Below are positions 51,898-60,734 of a stretch of DNA of 64,000 bases, one piece after another; position 1 is the first letter of the stretch, and every line of letters starts with the position of its first letter. The position numbers and the translations under genes are program-made. This stretch comes from Prevotella sp. UBA2742 (GTDB taxonomy: Bacteria > Bacteroidota > Bacteroidia > Bacteroidales > Bacteroidaceae): assembly GCA_002353485.1 (NCBI GenBank), contig DEJS01000016.1, forward strand, positions 23,288-87,287, written 5' to 3'. Below the pieces are notes generated by a model that saw only the letters and a program-made list of their open reading frames with translations, was not told the origin of the DNA and searched no databases.

Positions 51898-52734
51898 TTA
51901 TTCTCCGTAGATTTCCTTTAGCTTGTTGGCGAGGTTGGCTCCTCGAAGGTCCATGGCGATAATCTTTCCCTTGGGGTCGACTAATACGTTGCTTGGAATG
52001 GAGGCCACGCCGTAAGTCTCGGCGGCAGCACATTTCCACCCTTTCAGGTCGCTCATCTGTGGCCAGCGCATGCCCATCTGTTGGACGGCTTTTATCCATG
52101 GGTCCTTCTTTTGGTCAAAGCTGACACCGACCACTTCAAACCCCTTATCGTGGTATTTCTCATAACATGCCACTACATTAGGCATCTCGTTACGGCAGGG
52201 ACCGCACCACGAGGCCCAGAAGTCTACGAGTACGTAGTTGCCTTTGCCTACCCATTGTGAGAGTTGTACGTCGCGGTCTTCCATGTCTTTCATGGTCAGT
52301 TCCTTGAATATGTTGCCAGGGGCACGCTTTTCGAGCCCGGCCAACAGCTTCTTGGCATTGTTCAGCTCAGCACTATTGTAGTAGGCAGCCTTGGGGTCCA
52401 GCACTTCCTTCAGACCCTCATAGCCTAACTCATACATCGTATCCTTGATATAAGGGACGGGTATCATGTTGTTCTTGTTCTCACGGGCTATTCGACGCAC
52501 TAGTTTTACCTGTTCCTTAGACAGAGAGTCCATAGCTTGCTCTAACTTTGCAATCTGCGCCTGGGTAGTAGGCTTTTCGTTTTTCGGATCGTTCTTCATC
52601 AGTTCCCTATATTGGTTGACGATGGCTTGTCCCTGCTGGTTCAGCTGTTCCATCGCAGCCTTGTAGCTTTCTTCCTGTGCACTGGTCGTTATGGCAACGA
52701 TAGACAGCAGTGCGAGTGCAAATAACTTCTTCAT
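51898..52734 (-). CDS. Exported TlpA-family thiol-disulfide oxidoreductase
   Basis: A 278-residue periplasmic protein with signal peptide MKKLFALALLSIVAITTSAQ. Residues about 20-140 are a helical domain (DUF4369-like position, here charged helices AMEQLNQQGQAIVNQYRELM); residues about 140-278 are a thioredoxin fold with the active site ASWCGPCRNEMP and cis-Pro region SIPSNVLVDPKG. Such proteins reduce periplasmic disulfides, for example for cytochrome c maturation or oxidative defence. It lies between gpsA (47 bases upstream) and pgi, genes that are usually neighbours in this phylum. Confidence 0.87.
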   Translation of the reverse strand: MKKLFALALLSIVAITTSAQEESYKAAMEQLNQQGQAIVNQYRELMKNDPKNEKPTTQAQIAKLEQAMDSLSKEQVKLVRRIARENKNNMIPVPYIKDTMYELGYEGLKEVLDPKAAYYNSAELNNAKKLLAGLEKRAPGNIFKELTMKDMEDRDVQLSQWVGKGNYVLVDFWASWCGPCRNEMPNVVACYEKYHDKGFEVVGVSFDQKKDPWIKAVQQMGMRWPQMSDLKGWKCAAAETYGVASIPSNVLVDPKGKIIAMDLRGANLANKLKEIYGE

Positions 52735-52781
52735 TTCCGTGTTGTTTTATTTGGCTTGGGTAAAATTAGCTCTTGGCATTC

Positions 52782-53777
52782 CTATCTGAAGGAGTCGGTG
52801 AGAAGCTTGATTTCAATTTGTGGGGAGATACGCTCATAGAGGATGTTGTAGACGGCATCGAGGATGGGCATGTTGACATGCAGATGACGGTTGATTTCCT
52901 TCATACACTTCGTGCCGAAATAGCCCTCGGCAATCATCTCCATCTCGATTTGTGCCGACTTGACGCTATATCCCTTTCCTATCATATTTCCGAAGGTGCG
53001 GTTACGCGAGAAGTTGGAGTAACCGGTGACGAGAAGGTCGCCCAGGTATACACTGTCGGTGATGTTGCGCTCGATGGGGTGTACCACCTTGAGCAGTCGT
53101 CCCATCTCCTGAACGGCATTGGCCATAAGGACGGCCTGGAAGTTGTCGCCGAATTTGAGTCCGTTACAGATACCGGCAGCGATGGCATAGACGTTCTTGA
53201 GTACGGAGGAGTATTCGATGCCGATGACGTCAGAGGATGTCTTTGTCTTGATGTAGTCGCTGGCGAGGATGTCGGCAAAGGCCTGTGCCTTGTCAAGGTT
53301 GGAACAGCCCACGGTAAGGTAGGATAGCCGTTCGAGGGCTACTTCTTCGGCATGTGAGGGGCCGCCGATACAGGCGAGGTTCTCATAAGGTACGTCATAC
53401 ACTTGGTGGAAGTATTCGGAGCAAACGAGGTTTTCGTCAGGTACGATACCCTTGATGGCGGTGACGATGAACTTGTCGCGTATGCGGGTCTTGAGTCTCT
53501 TAAGGTGACTTTTGAGATAGGGCGAAGGGGTAACGAAGACCAGCGTGTCATACTGCTGGGCAATCTTGTTGAGGTCGCTCGAGAAGTAAATCTCTTCGGT
53601 GTTGAAGCGCACACTCATAAGGTAGGCGGGGTTATGTCCCAGACGCAGGAAGTCTTCGATGCGGTCGTCACGACGCATATACCACCCTATGTGATGGGTC
53701 TTTCCCACCACTATCTTGGCTATGGCCGTGGCCCACGACCCTCCGCCAATGATAGCTATTCTACCGCAGTCGTACAT
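52782..53777 (-). CDS. gpsA: Glycerol-3-phosphate dehydrogenase [NAD(P)+]
   Basis: Makes sn-glycerol-3-phosphate for phospholipids. The 331-residue protein has the NAD-binding motif IIGGGSWATAIAKIV, FVTPSPYLKSHL, substrate-binding ACIGGPSHAEEVALERL, catalytic Lys region SSVLKNVYAIAAGI, and YLGDLLVTGYSNFSRNRTFG. It begins 21 bases after the lysS stop and is in the same operon. Confidence 0.97.
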   Translation of the reverse strand: MYDCGRIAIIGGGSWATAIAKIVVGKTHHIGWYMRRDDRIEDFLRLGHNPAYLMSVRFNTEEIYFSSDLNKIAQQYDTLVFVTPSPYLKSHLKRLKTRIRDKFIVTAIKGIVPDENLVCSEYFHQVYDVPYENLACIGGPSHAEEVALERLSYLTVGCSNLDKAQAFADILASDYIKTKTSSDVIGIEYSSVLKNVYAIAAGICNGLKFGDNFQAVLMANAVQEMGRLLKVVHPIERNITDSVYLGDLLVTGYSNFSRNRTFGNMIGKGYSVKSAQIEMEMIAEGYFGTKCMKEINRHLHVNMPILDAVYNILYERISPQIEIKLLTDSFR

Positions 53778-53798
53778 TCTTCGGTTGAGAGTAAAAAG

Positions 53799-55529
53799 TT
53801 AGGCTTGTGCCTTTTCTATCCACTGTTCGATGTCTGCCACCGAGGGTTTCTGCATCGTGAGCTTGTACTTCTTGACGATGTCGCCTATTTTCTGCTGTAG
53901 TCCCTGGGCTTTCTCGGTAGCAATGTTCTGCACGAGGTTAAAGCCTGCCTTGCGGAGCACGGGAACCCACTCCTCGGTAACACCGATTGCGGCCCATTCC
54001 TGCGGAGTGCTCTGGGGCACTTTCTTCTCGGGTTTCATCTGGGGGAAGAAGAGCACCTCCTGAATGAAAGTCTTGCCCGTCATAAGCATTACCAAACGGT
54101 CAATGCCGATGCCGATGCCCGAGGTGGGGGGCATGCCGTATTGCAATGCACGCAGGAAGTCCTGGTCAATAATCATCGCCTCGTCGTCGCCCTTGTCGGC
54201 AAGTTTCATCTGCTCAATGAAACGCTCTTCCTGATCTATGGGGTCGTTGAGCTCAGAGTAGGCATTGGCCAGCTCCTTGCCATTGACCATGAGCTCGAAG
54301 CGCTCGGTGAGTCCTGGCTTCGAACGGTGCATCTTGGTCAGCGGCGACATCTCGACGGGGTAGTCAGTGATGAAGGTGGGCTGGATAAAGGTTCCCTCAC
54401 AGAACTCACCGAAGAGTTCGTCAATAAGTTTGCCCTTGCCCATGGTGTCGTCGACCTCCATACCCTTGGAGAGGCAGAACTGTCGGATTTCGTCTTCTGT
54501 TTTGCCGTTGCAGTCAAAACCCGTCTTCTCCTTGATGGCATCGAGGATGGGCAGACGGCGGTAGGGTGCCTTGAAAGATACTATTTGTCCGTCTATCTCA
54601 CGCTCAGGTTTGCCGTTGACGGCTATGCAGACGGTCTCCAGCAGTCGCTCGGTGAAAGACATCATCCAGTTATAGTCCTTATACTGTACGTAGAGCTCCA
54701 TGCAGGTGAACTCAGGGTTGTGGTTGCGGTCCATACCCTCGTTGCGGAAGTTCTTGCCTATTTCGTAGACACCCTCAAAGCCACCCACAATGAGTCGCTT
54801 CAGGTAGAGCTCTGTGGCAATACGCATGTACATGTCCTGGTCGAGGGCATTGAAGTGGGTGATGAAGGGACGTGCCGAGGCTCCGCCGGCAATCATCTGA
54901 AGGGTAGGGGTCTCTACCTCGGTGTACCCTGCTTCGTCCAGGACTTTGCGAATGGTGCGTATGACGGTGGCACGCTGTAGGAAGGTGTCTTTTACGCCGT
55001 CATTGACCACAAGGTCGACGTAGCGCTGTCGGTAGCGCAGCTCTGGGTCGTCGAATTTGTCGTAGGCCACGCCGTCCTTGTATTTGACAATAGGCAGGGG
55101 CTTAAGGGCCTTCGACAGAAGGGTGAGTTCCTGACAGTGTACGGAAATCTCGCCCGTCTGGGTGCGAAACACAAAACCTTTGATGCCGATGAAGTCGCCA
55201 ATGTCTAATAGTTTCTTGAAGACTACGTTGTACAGGTCCTTGTTATCGTCAGGACAGAGGTCGTCACGGGTGATGTATACCTGTATGCGCCCCTTGGAGT
55301 CTTGCAGTTCGACAAAGGCGGCCTTTCCCATGACGCGTCGGCTCATCATACGACCGGCGATACACACCTGACGGGGCTCGGCATCGTCAACGAAACTGTC
55401 GCGTATCTCGGTGGAAAAAGCATTGGTAGGATATTCTGCTGCAGGATAGGGATTTATACCCATCTGACGCAACTCTTGCAGACTTTCGCGTCTGCCGATT
55501 TCTTGTTCGCTAAGTTCTAAAACGTTCAT
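53799..55529 (-). CDS. lysS: Lysine--tRNA ligase (class II)
   Basis: A 576-residue class II synthetase. OB-fold anticodon-binding domain at residues about 55-160 (VCIAGRMMSRRVMGKAAFVE), then the catalytic domain with motif 1 around IRTIRKVLDEAGYTEVETP, motif 2 GKNFRNEGMDRNHNPEFTCM and motif 3 GIGIGIDRLVMLMTG. A C-terminal extension of about 75 residues follows motif 3, as in other Bacteroidetes LysS. Leads the lysS-gpsA operon; promoter TACCTTTG at the complement of 55562-55569. Confidence 0.97.
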   Translation of the reverse strand: MNVLELSEQEIGRRESLQELRQMGINPYPAAEYPTNAFSTEIRDSFVDDAEPRQVCIAGRMMSRRVMGKAAFVELQDSKGRIQVYITRDDLCPDDNKDLYNVVFKKLLDIGDFIGIKGFVFRTQTGEISVHCQELTLLSKALKPLPIVKYKDGVAYDKFDDPELRYRQRYVDLVVNDGVKDTFLQRATVIRTIRKVLDEAGYTEVETPTLQMIAGGASARPFITHFNALDQDMYMRIATELYLKRLIVGGFEGVYEIGKNFRNEGMDRNHNPEFTCMELYVQYKDYNWMMSFTERLLETVCIAVNGKPEREIDGQIVSFKAPYRRLPILDAIKEKTGFDCNGKTEDEIRQFCLSKGMEVDDTMGKGKLIDELFGEFCEGTFIQPTFITDYPVEMSPLTKMHRSKPGLTERFELMVNGKELANAYSELNDPIDQEERFIEQMKLADKGDDEAMIIDQDFLRALQYGMPPTSGIGIGIDRLVMLMTGKTFIQEVLFFPQMKPEKKVPQSTPQEWAAIGVTEEWVPVLRKAGFNLVQNIATEKAQGLQQKIGDIVKKYKLTMQKPSVADIEQWIEKAQA

Positions 55530-55561
55530 ATCTTGTTTTTCTTTCTTTTCACTTTACGCCG

Positions 55562-55641
55562 CAAAGGTACGAAAAAAAAGTGAAACGTAGCGAAAAAGAG
55601 CCGAAAAAGTTTGGCCGTTCGGAAAAAACTTACTATATTTG
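55562..55641. promoter_or_regulatory. Divergent promoters for lysS and the first ROK gene
   Basis: The complement of 55562-55569 reads TACCTTTG for lysS; TATATTTG at 55634-55641 on the plus strand precedes the ROK gene at 55683 by 41 bases. Confidence 0.6.
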
Positions 55642-55682
55642 TCGCTGTTTAATACTAACCGCATACACTTGTAACAATAACG

Positions 55683-56663
55683 ATGACACATACAAACTTG
55701 AAAACCCGTGTCGTAGGCGTCGATATTGAGAAGGAAACTACTACCCTTGCCGTGGTTGACATTCGTGGTAATATTTTGGTGAAGGAAAGTTTCCTGACAG
55801 GCGACAATCCTAATGTGGCTGACTATACCTCTCGTCTGAGCGAGAGTATCATTAACATGGTAGAAACACACGGCGGCTACGAGACGGTGCGCTCGGTAGG
55901 TATCAGTGCTCCCAGTGGAAACTTCCTGATGGGTAGTATTGTGAATTCTCCGAATATGCCTTGGAAGGGTGTAGTGCCCATGGCGGCGATGTTGAGAGAC
56001 CGTCTGGGATTAGCTGTCGCACTGGGAAACAACGCTCACGTCAGGGCTATTGGCGAGTTCGTCTATGGTGCTGCACACGGGCTGAAGAACTTTGTGCTGG
56101 TGACGCTGGGCAGTGGCATGGGCAGTTGCTTCTATTCTAACGGTCAGCCCCACATGGGAGGCAGTGGCTTCACGGGAGAGATAGGGCACAGCTGTATCAA
56201 GATTGACGGCCGCCAGTGTGGATGCGGCAACAAAGGTTGTCTGGAGATGTACACTTCGACAAAGGGTATCGTGCTGACGGCAAAAGAGGTGATGGCCGAA
56301 AGCCAGGAGCCTTCGATGATGAGAGATGCAGACCCATTGGAGTATTCGTTTATTGTGGAATGTTGCAAGGAGGGTGACAAACTGGCCAAGGAAACCATGC
56401 GCCGCACGGGCGAGATTCTAGGAATCGGCTTGGCCAACTATGCGTCGGTGGTAAACCCCGAGGCCATCATCTTCACCGGTAAGGTGATGCATGCCGACGA
56501 CTTCTTGCTTGAGCCTACAGAACAGTCGTTCAACGAACATGTGTTCCGCAATATTCAAGGCAAGGCTAAGTTCCTGACCTCGGCGCTGGATGAAGGCGAG
56601 ATGGACCTGCTGGGTGCCAGTGCTCTGGCCTGGGAGGTGGAAGAGTATTCTTTATTTAAATAG
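55683..56663 (+). CDS. ROK family protein with Asp-to-Asn change at the catalytic position
   Basis: A 326-residue sugar-kinase-fold protein. N-terminal ATP-binding motif VVGVDIEKETTTLAVV, sugar-binding region, and the ROK zinc cluster GRQCGCGNKGCLEMY. The position of the catalytic base in ROK kinases (NDA) reads GNNAHVRAIGE: Asn117 instead of Asp. Its tandem neighbour has Asp at the same residue number. There is no HTH domain. It may bind but not phosphorylate sugar. It leads a two-gene unit with its own promoter, 42 bases before the paralogue. Confidence 0.85.
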   Translation: MTHTNLKTRVVGVDIEKETTTLAVVDIRGNILVKESFLTGDNPNVADYTSRLSESIINMVETHGGYETVRSVGISAPSGNFLMGSIVNSPNMPWKGVVPMAAMLRDRLGLAVALGNNAHVRAIGEFVYGAAHGLKNFVLVTLGSGMGSCFYSNGQPHMGGSGFTGEIGHSCIKIDGRQCGCGNKGCLEMYTSTKGIVLTAKEVMAESQEPSMMRDADPLEYSFIVECCKEGDKLAKETMRRTGEILGIGLANYASVVNPEAIIFTGKVMHADDFLLEPTEQSFNEHVFRNIQGKAKFLTSALDEGEMDLLGASALAWEVEEYSLFK

Positions 56664-56705
56664 TATGAATGAAAGGAGCGATTTTAACTAACAATTATTG
56701 AAACT

Positions 56706-57686
56706 ATGGTGGAAGAAGAAATTAAATCACGCGTAATGGGCATAGACATCAGTAATGATCGTACGACGTATGCCATTGTTGGCCTTCGTGGCGACATCAT
56801 TGCTGAGGAGACATTCGTGACAACCGACTATCCTGATATCAATAATTTCGTAGCCTATCTTTCAGAGAAGATGGTTGAACTCATGGAGGCCAACGGTGGC
56901 TTTATGAGTGTTCGTTCGGTAGGCATCAGCTGTCCCAGTGCCAGTTTCCTGTCGGGTAGTATCGTCAATGCTACCAACCTGCCTTGGAAGGGCGTGATAC
57001 CTCTGGCTGCCATGTTGCGCGACAGACTGGGCATGGCCGTTGCTGTGGCTAACGATGCCCATGTGTCAGCACTTGGCGAATACAACTACGGCATGGCTCA
57101 CGGCATGGAAGACTTTGTGGTCATCAGTCTGGGTGTCGGTCTGGGTAGCTGTTTCTTCTCGCGAGGTAAGGGCCATAAAGGTTATAACGGTTTCGCAGGC
57201 GAGTTTGGGCATGTTTGTCTGATAGACCATGGACGCAAGTGTGGTTGTGGCAAGGAAGGCTGTATAGAAGCCTATTGTGCTGCCAAGGGTATTGTGCAGA
57301 CGGCTAAGGAACTGATGGCCGAGAGCGACACGCCGTCAGTGATGCGCGAGCTTGACAAGCTCTCTCCTCGTACCATAGCAGCCTGCTGCGAACAAGGTGA
57401 TGCATTAGCTATAGAAACCTACCGTCGTACAGGCTATCTGTTGGGCATTGGTCTGGCTAACTATGCGTCTGTGGTCGACCCGCAGGCCATCATCCTTACC
57501 GGCGGCATTTCGCATGCCGGCAAATGGCTTACTAACCCCATGAAACAGTCGTTCGACGAACATGTGTTCCCTAATTCTCGAGGTAAAATCCGTATTATCG
57601 TATCGTCGCTGAGCGACCACGAGCGTGAGGTGCTGGGTGCTGCAGCCCTGGCATGGTCAGTACCTGAGTACTCGTTGTTTAAGTAA
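56706..57686 (+). CDS. ROK family sugar kinase
   Basis: A 326-residue paralogue of the preceding gene, same length and colinear throughout. ATP-binding VMGIDISNDRTTYAIV, catalytic ANDAHVSALGEYNYG with Asp117 intact, phosphate loop SLGVGLGSCFFSRG and zinc cluster GRKCGCGKEGCIEAY. Probably a glucokinase or hexosamine kinase; substrate is not determined by sequence. Located 42 bases after its paralogue and 11 bases before the thioesterase gene, so transcription may continue into the men genes. Confidence 0.9.
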   Translation: MVEEEIKSRVMGIDISNDRTTYAIVGLRGDIIAEETFVTTDYPDINNFVAYLSEKMVELMEANGGFMSVRSVGISCPSASFLSGSIVNATNLPWKGVIPLAAMLRDRLGMAVAVANDAHVSALGEYNYGMAHGMEDFVVISLGVGLGSCFFSRGKGHKGYNGFAGEFGHVCLIDHGRKCGCGKEGCIEAYCAAKGIVQTAKELMAESDTPSVMRELDKLSPRTIAACCEQGDALAIETYRRTGYLLGIGLANYASVVDPQAIILTGGISHAGKWLTNPMKQSFDEHVFPNSRGKIRIIVSSLSDHEREVLGAAALAWSVPEYSLFK

Positions 57687-57697
57687 AGTTAGCAAGA

Positions 57698-58114
57698 GTG
57701 GACGTAACAAGAATCAACCAGATTATATACGAGAAACCCAATTTAAGTACCGCCCTCGGCATGGAATTTCTATCCACTCCCGAGGACGATACTTGTATGG
57801 CGCGTATGAAGGTCGACGAGCGTAACCGTCAACCCTTTGGATTCCTCAGCGGCGGTGCCTCGCTGGCGCTGGCCGAGAACGTGGCAGGCGTAGGGTCGTC
57901 GGCATTATGCCCGGACTGCGCCTGTGTAGGTATCGAGGTTAGTGGCTCGCATGTACAGGCTGTATCGGAAGGCGACACGGTGACAGCCTATGCACGGCTG
58001 CAGCACCGTGGCAACACGCTGCATGTATGGACCGTAGATATCAAGAATACGGCAGGCGAACTCATCAGCTCGGTTCGTGTCACCAACTACATTATCAAGC
58101 AGAAGAAACCATGA
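57698..58114 (+). CDS. menI: Hotdog-fold thioesterase, probable 1,4-dihydroxy-2-naphthoyl-CoA hydrolase
   Basis: A 138-residue acyl-CoA thioesterase of the PaaI/MenI type. It starts with GTG at 57698 (no ATG at a conserved position) behind the purine-rich AGCAAGA. Motifs: LGMEFLSTPEDDTCMARMKV, FGFLSGGASLALAENVAG (active-site helix) and GDTVTAYARLQHRGNTLHVW. Its position directly before menF (4-base ATGA overlap) and menD supports the DHNA-CoA step of menaquinone synthesis; a general thioesterase role cannot be excluded. Confidence 0.8.
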   Translation: MDVTRINQIIYEKPNLSTALGMEFLSTPEDDTCMARMKVDERNRQPFGFLSGGASLALAENVAGVGSSALCPDCACVGIEVSGSHVQAVSEGDTVTAYARLQHRGNTLHVWTVDIKNTAGELISSVRVTNYIIKQKKP

Positions 58115-59118
58115 CCCAGGGTTTTGCTCTTTATCGTTTGCCGTATGCCCGCGACTATAAGCGTGTGGCTGGTGCAGTCCGCACTTTTCCCTCGCTTCAG
58201 GCTCTCAGCAGCCAGCAGGGCTTTGTCATAGCCCCTTTTGCTGCTACGGCAGAACGTCCCATACTGCTGATAGAACCCGATGGGAATACCGCCGCCAGCG
58301 ATGCCGTCGAGTTGCCCTCCATAGGGACTATCCCCAATGATGACGGGCGTGAGAACTATCATATAGACTTCTTGAACTTCCATGCTCATCTGAAGAATGG
58401 CGACTTCCAGAAGTTGGTGCTGTCGCGTAGCACCATACTGCCTAAGACGTCGGCCGATGACCCCTTGACGCTGTTCCATCGGGCTTGCCAGCTGTATCCG
58501 CGTATGTTTGTTGCCTTGGTGTACACCCCACAAAGCGGCATGTGGCTGACGGCTACCCCTGAGACGCTGCTTTCGGGCATCGATGGTCGCTGGCAGACCA
58601 TGGCGCTGGCTGGTACCATGCCGTGGTCCGACGAGGTGCTGTGGAGCGACAAGAACCTGCAGGAGCAGCGTTACGTGGCCACCTACATCACCCGACAGCT
58701 GGAACATTTTACTTCTGACTTCACCGAAGACGGTCCCTACACGGCCCGTGCCGGACATCTGGCACACCTTCGGAGCGACTTCCGTTTCACCTTATTAGAC
58801 AGTGCGCGCATGGGTGACCTGCTGTTTGCCCTTCATCCCACACCTGCTGTCTGTGGATTGCCCAAGCACAAAGCCTTCAGCTTCATACTGCGTAATGAGC
58901 ACCATGAGCGTACCTACTATAGTGGTTTAATGGGGCCGCTGGCACTGAACGGCAAGACACACCTCTTTGTCACTCTGCGCTGTATGCAGCTCTTTGCTGA
59001 CGCCTATAAGTTGTATGCCGGTGGAGGCTTGCTGTGCGACAGTAAGGAAGAGCAGGAGTGGCAGGAGACAGAGACCAAGATGGACACCATGCGTCGCGTG
59101 GTGGTGGAGACAGAGTAA
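58111..59118 (+). CDS. menF: Isochorismate synthase
   Basis: First committed step of menaquinone synthesis, chorismate to isochorismate. The start at 58111 overlaps the thioesterase stop by 4 bases; an in-frame ATG at 58027 lies inside that gene and is rejected. The 335-residue protein shows FQKLVLSRSTILP, TATPETLLS, MALAGTMPW, LHPTPAVCGLPK and YYSGLMGPL of the chorismate-binding fold. It is short at the N-terminus compared with E. coli MenF (431), as in many Bacteroidetes. The last codons and stop fall within a repeat also seen after menB. Confidence 0.92.
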   Translation: MTQGFALYRLPYARDYKRVAGAVRTFPSLQALSSQQGFVIAPFAATAERPILLIEPDGNTAASDAVELPSIGTIPNDDGRENYHIDFLNFHAHLKNGDFQKLVLSRSTILPKTSADDPLTLFHRACQLYPRMFVALVYTPQSGMWLTATPETLLSGIDGRWQTMALAGTMPWSDEVLWSDKNLQEQRYVATYITRQLEHFTSDFTEDGPYTARAGHLAHLRSDFRFTLLDSARMGDLLFALHPTPAVCGLPKHKAFSFILRNEHHERTYYSGLMGPLALNGKTHLFVTLRCMQLFADAYKLYAGGGLLCDSKEEQEWQETETKMDTMRRVVVETE

Positions 59119-59180
59119 CTTTTTTAAAGACATAATAACATAATAACAGGTTTTAAAGACATAATAACAGAATAACAGAA
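59108..59180 (+). repeat. AT-rich repeat between menF and menD
   Basis: About three units related to TTAAAGACATAATAACA run from the last codons of menF (AGACAGAGTAACT, which contains the stop) to 59180. The same starting string AGACAGAGTAACT and the same unit follow menB at 63379, where they lead to the GxxExxY gene. No gene lies in this copy. Confidence 0.85.
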
Positions 59181-59192
59181 GAGGGAGGGGAG

Positions 59193-60734
59193 ATGTATTC
59201 AGATAAAGAGAATGTAAACATACTGACCAGCCTGTTGGTGGCACATGGCGTGCGCCATGCTGTGGTGTGCCCGGGCAGCAGGAATGCACCCATCGTGCAT
59301 AACCTGAACGAGTGTCCGGATATACAATGTTTCCCCGTTACAGATGAACGTTCGGCTGCTTTCTACGCCTTGGGCATGACGCAAGCCGTCAACGCTCCTG
59401 TAGTGGTATGTGTCACCTCGGGCACGGCCTTGCTCAACACGGCTCCTGCCGTGGCCGAGGCCTACTATCAGCATCGGCCATTGGTGGTGGTATCTGCTGA
59501 CAGGCCGCCACAGTGGATAGATCAGCAGGACGGACAGACGCTGCCGCAGCCTGATGCCCTGGGGCGCTTTGTCGTCAAGGCGGTCACGCTGCCCGAACCT
59601 CTTGATGAGGAGTCGCGCTGGTACTGCAACCGTCTGGTCAACGAGGCTCTGATGGCGCAAACCGGCCCTGTGCATGTCAATGTGCCCATCACCGAACCAC
59701 TCTTCAATTTCACCACTGCAACCTTACCCGATGAGCGCAAGATAGAACTCACCCCAGCCTCGATGGCCCCTCATGTGCTGAGTCATGTGGTCCGGATGTT
59801 TATACATAGCAAGCGCCCCATGCTGATAGCCGGACAACCATGGAATCCGCTGATGGATGAAGCCGCCATGCTCGTTGCCGACGACGAACGATACGTGCCC
59901 GACTTTGTCCTCTATACCGGGGGCTCCATCGTCAGCAAGCGGCTGAAACACTTCCTTCGTAAGGCCAAGCAGACCTGGCTGGTAAATGCCACAGGTCAGC
60001 CTGCAGACACATTCCTGAATCTGACTCATGTCGTGCAGGGCGATGGTGACGTGGTGGCCGACCAGGTGCGTTTCATGCTTGAGCAGCAGCCCCATCCCCA
60101 TCCGTTTGTCAGTCTGTGGGACCAGTTGCTCACATACGTCAGGCAGAAAGTGGAGGCTTATGAGCCCCCTTATTCGCAGATGGCGGTAGTGAGATGTCTG
60201 GAAAATACAGTCGATGATGTCCCCATTCATTACGGCAACAGCTCGGCTATCCGGCTGGCCAATATCTATGCACAGCATCCCGTATGGTGCAATCGTGGCG
60301 TGAATGGTATTGAGGGCTCGCTCTCCACGGCAGCAGGTTTCTCAGTCGTGACCGATGACAAGGTGGTCTGTGTATTGGGCGACCTTAGCTTCTTCTACGA
60401 CCAGAATGCCCTGTGGAATCAGAACCTTCGGGGCAACCTGCGTATCCTGTTGCTGAACAACGGACGCGGTGGTATCTTCAATATGCTGCCAGGACTGAAC
60501 CAAAGTCCTGCCCGTGACAAATTAGTCGCTGCAGCACATCCGGCCACGGCCGAGGGCATTTGCCGGCAGAATGACATCCGCTATCTGGAGGTCCGCGACA
60601 TGCAGCATCTGCAACGGGCCATGGACACCTTACTATATATGGATAGCGACCGTCCAGTCCTTTTGGAAGCCTTCACAGATGCCGCTACTGACGAGCGTGC
60701 CATGAAGGATTACTACAGTTCGCTCTCGCATTAG
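59193..60734 (+). CDS. menD: SEPHCHC synthase (MenD)
   Basis: Thiamine-diphosphate enzyme joining isochorismate and 2-oxoglutarate in menaquinone synthesis. The 513-residue protein shows VVCPGSRNAPIVHNLNE, FPVTDERSAAFYALGMT, VSADRPPQWIDQQDGQTLPQ and the ThDP motif GDLSFFYDQNALWNQNL. Slightly shorter than the E. coli enzyme (556) but complete at both ends. It is separated from menF by the repeat at 59108-59180. Its stop overlaps the end of the convergent nucleoside kinase gene by 4 bases. Confidence 0.95.
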   Translation: MYSDKENVNILTSLLVAHGVRHAVVCPGSRNAPIVHNLNECPDIQCFPVTDERSAAFYALGMTQAVNAPVVVCVTSGTALLNTAPAVAEAYYQHRPLVVVSADRPPQWIDQQDGQTLPQPDALGRFVVKAVTLPEPLDEESRWYCNRLVNEALMAQTGPVHVNVPITEPLFNFTTATLPDERKIELTPASMAPHVLSHVVRMFIHSKRPMLIAGQPWNPLMDEAAMLVADDERYVPDFVLYTGGSIVSKRLKHFLRKAKQTWLVNATGQPADTFLNLTHVVQGDGDVVADQVRFMLEQQPHPHPFVSLWDQLLTYVRQKVEAYEPPYSQMAVVRCLENTVDDVPIHYGNSSAIRLANIYAQHPVWCNRGVNGIEGSLSTAAGFSVVTDDKVVCVLGDLSFFYDQNALWNQNLRGNLRILLLNNGRGGIFNMLPGLNQSPARDKLVAAAHPATAEGICRQNDIRYLEVRDMQHLQRAMDTLLYMDSDRPVLLEAFTDAATDERAMKDYYSSLSH

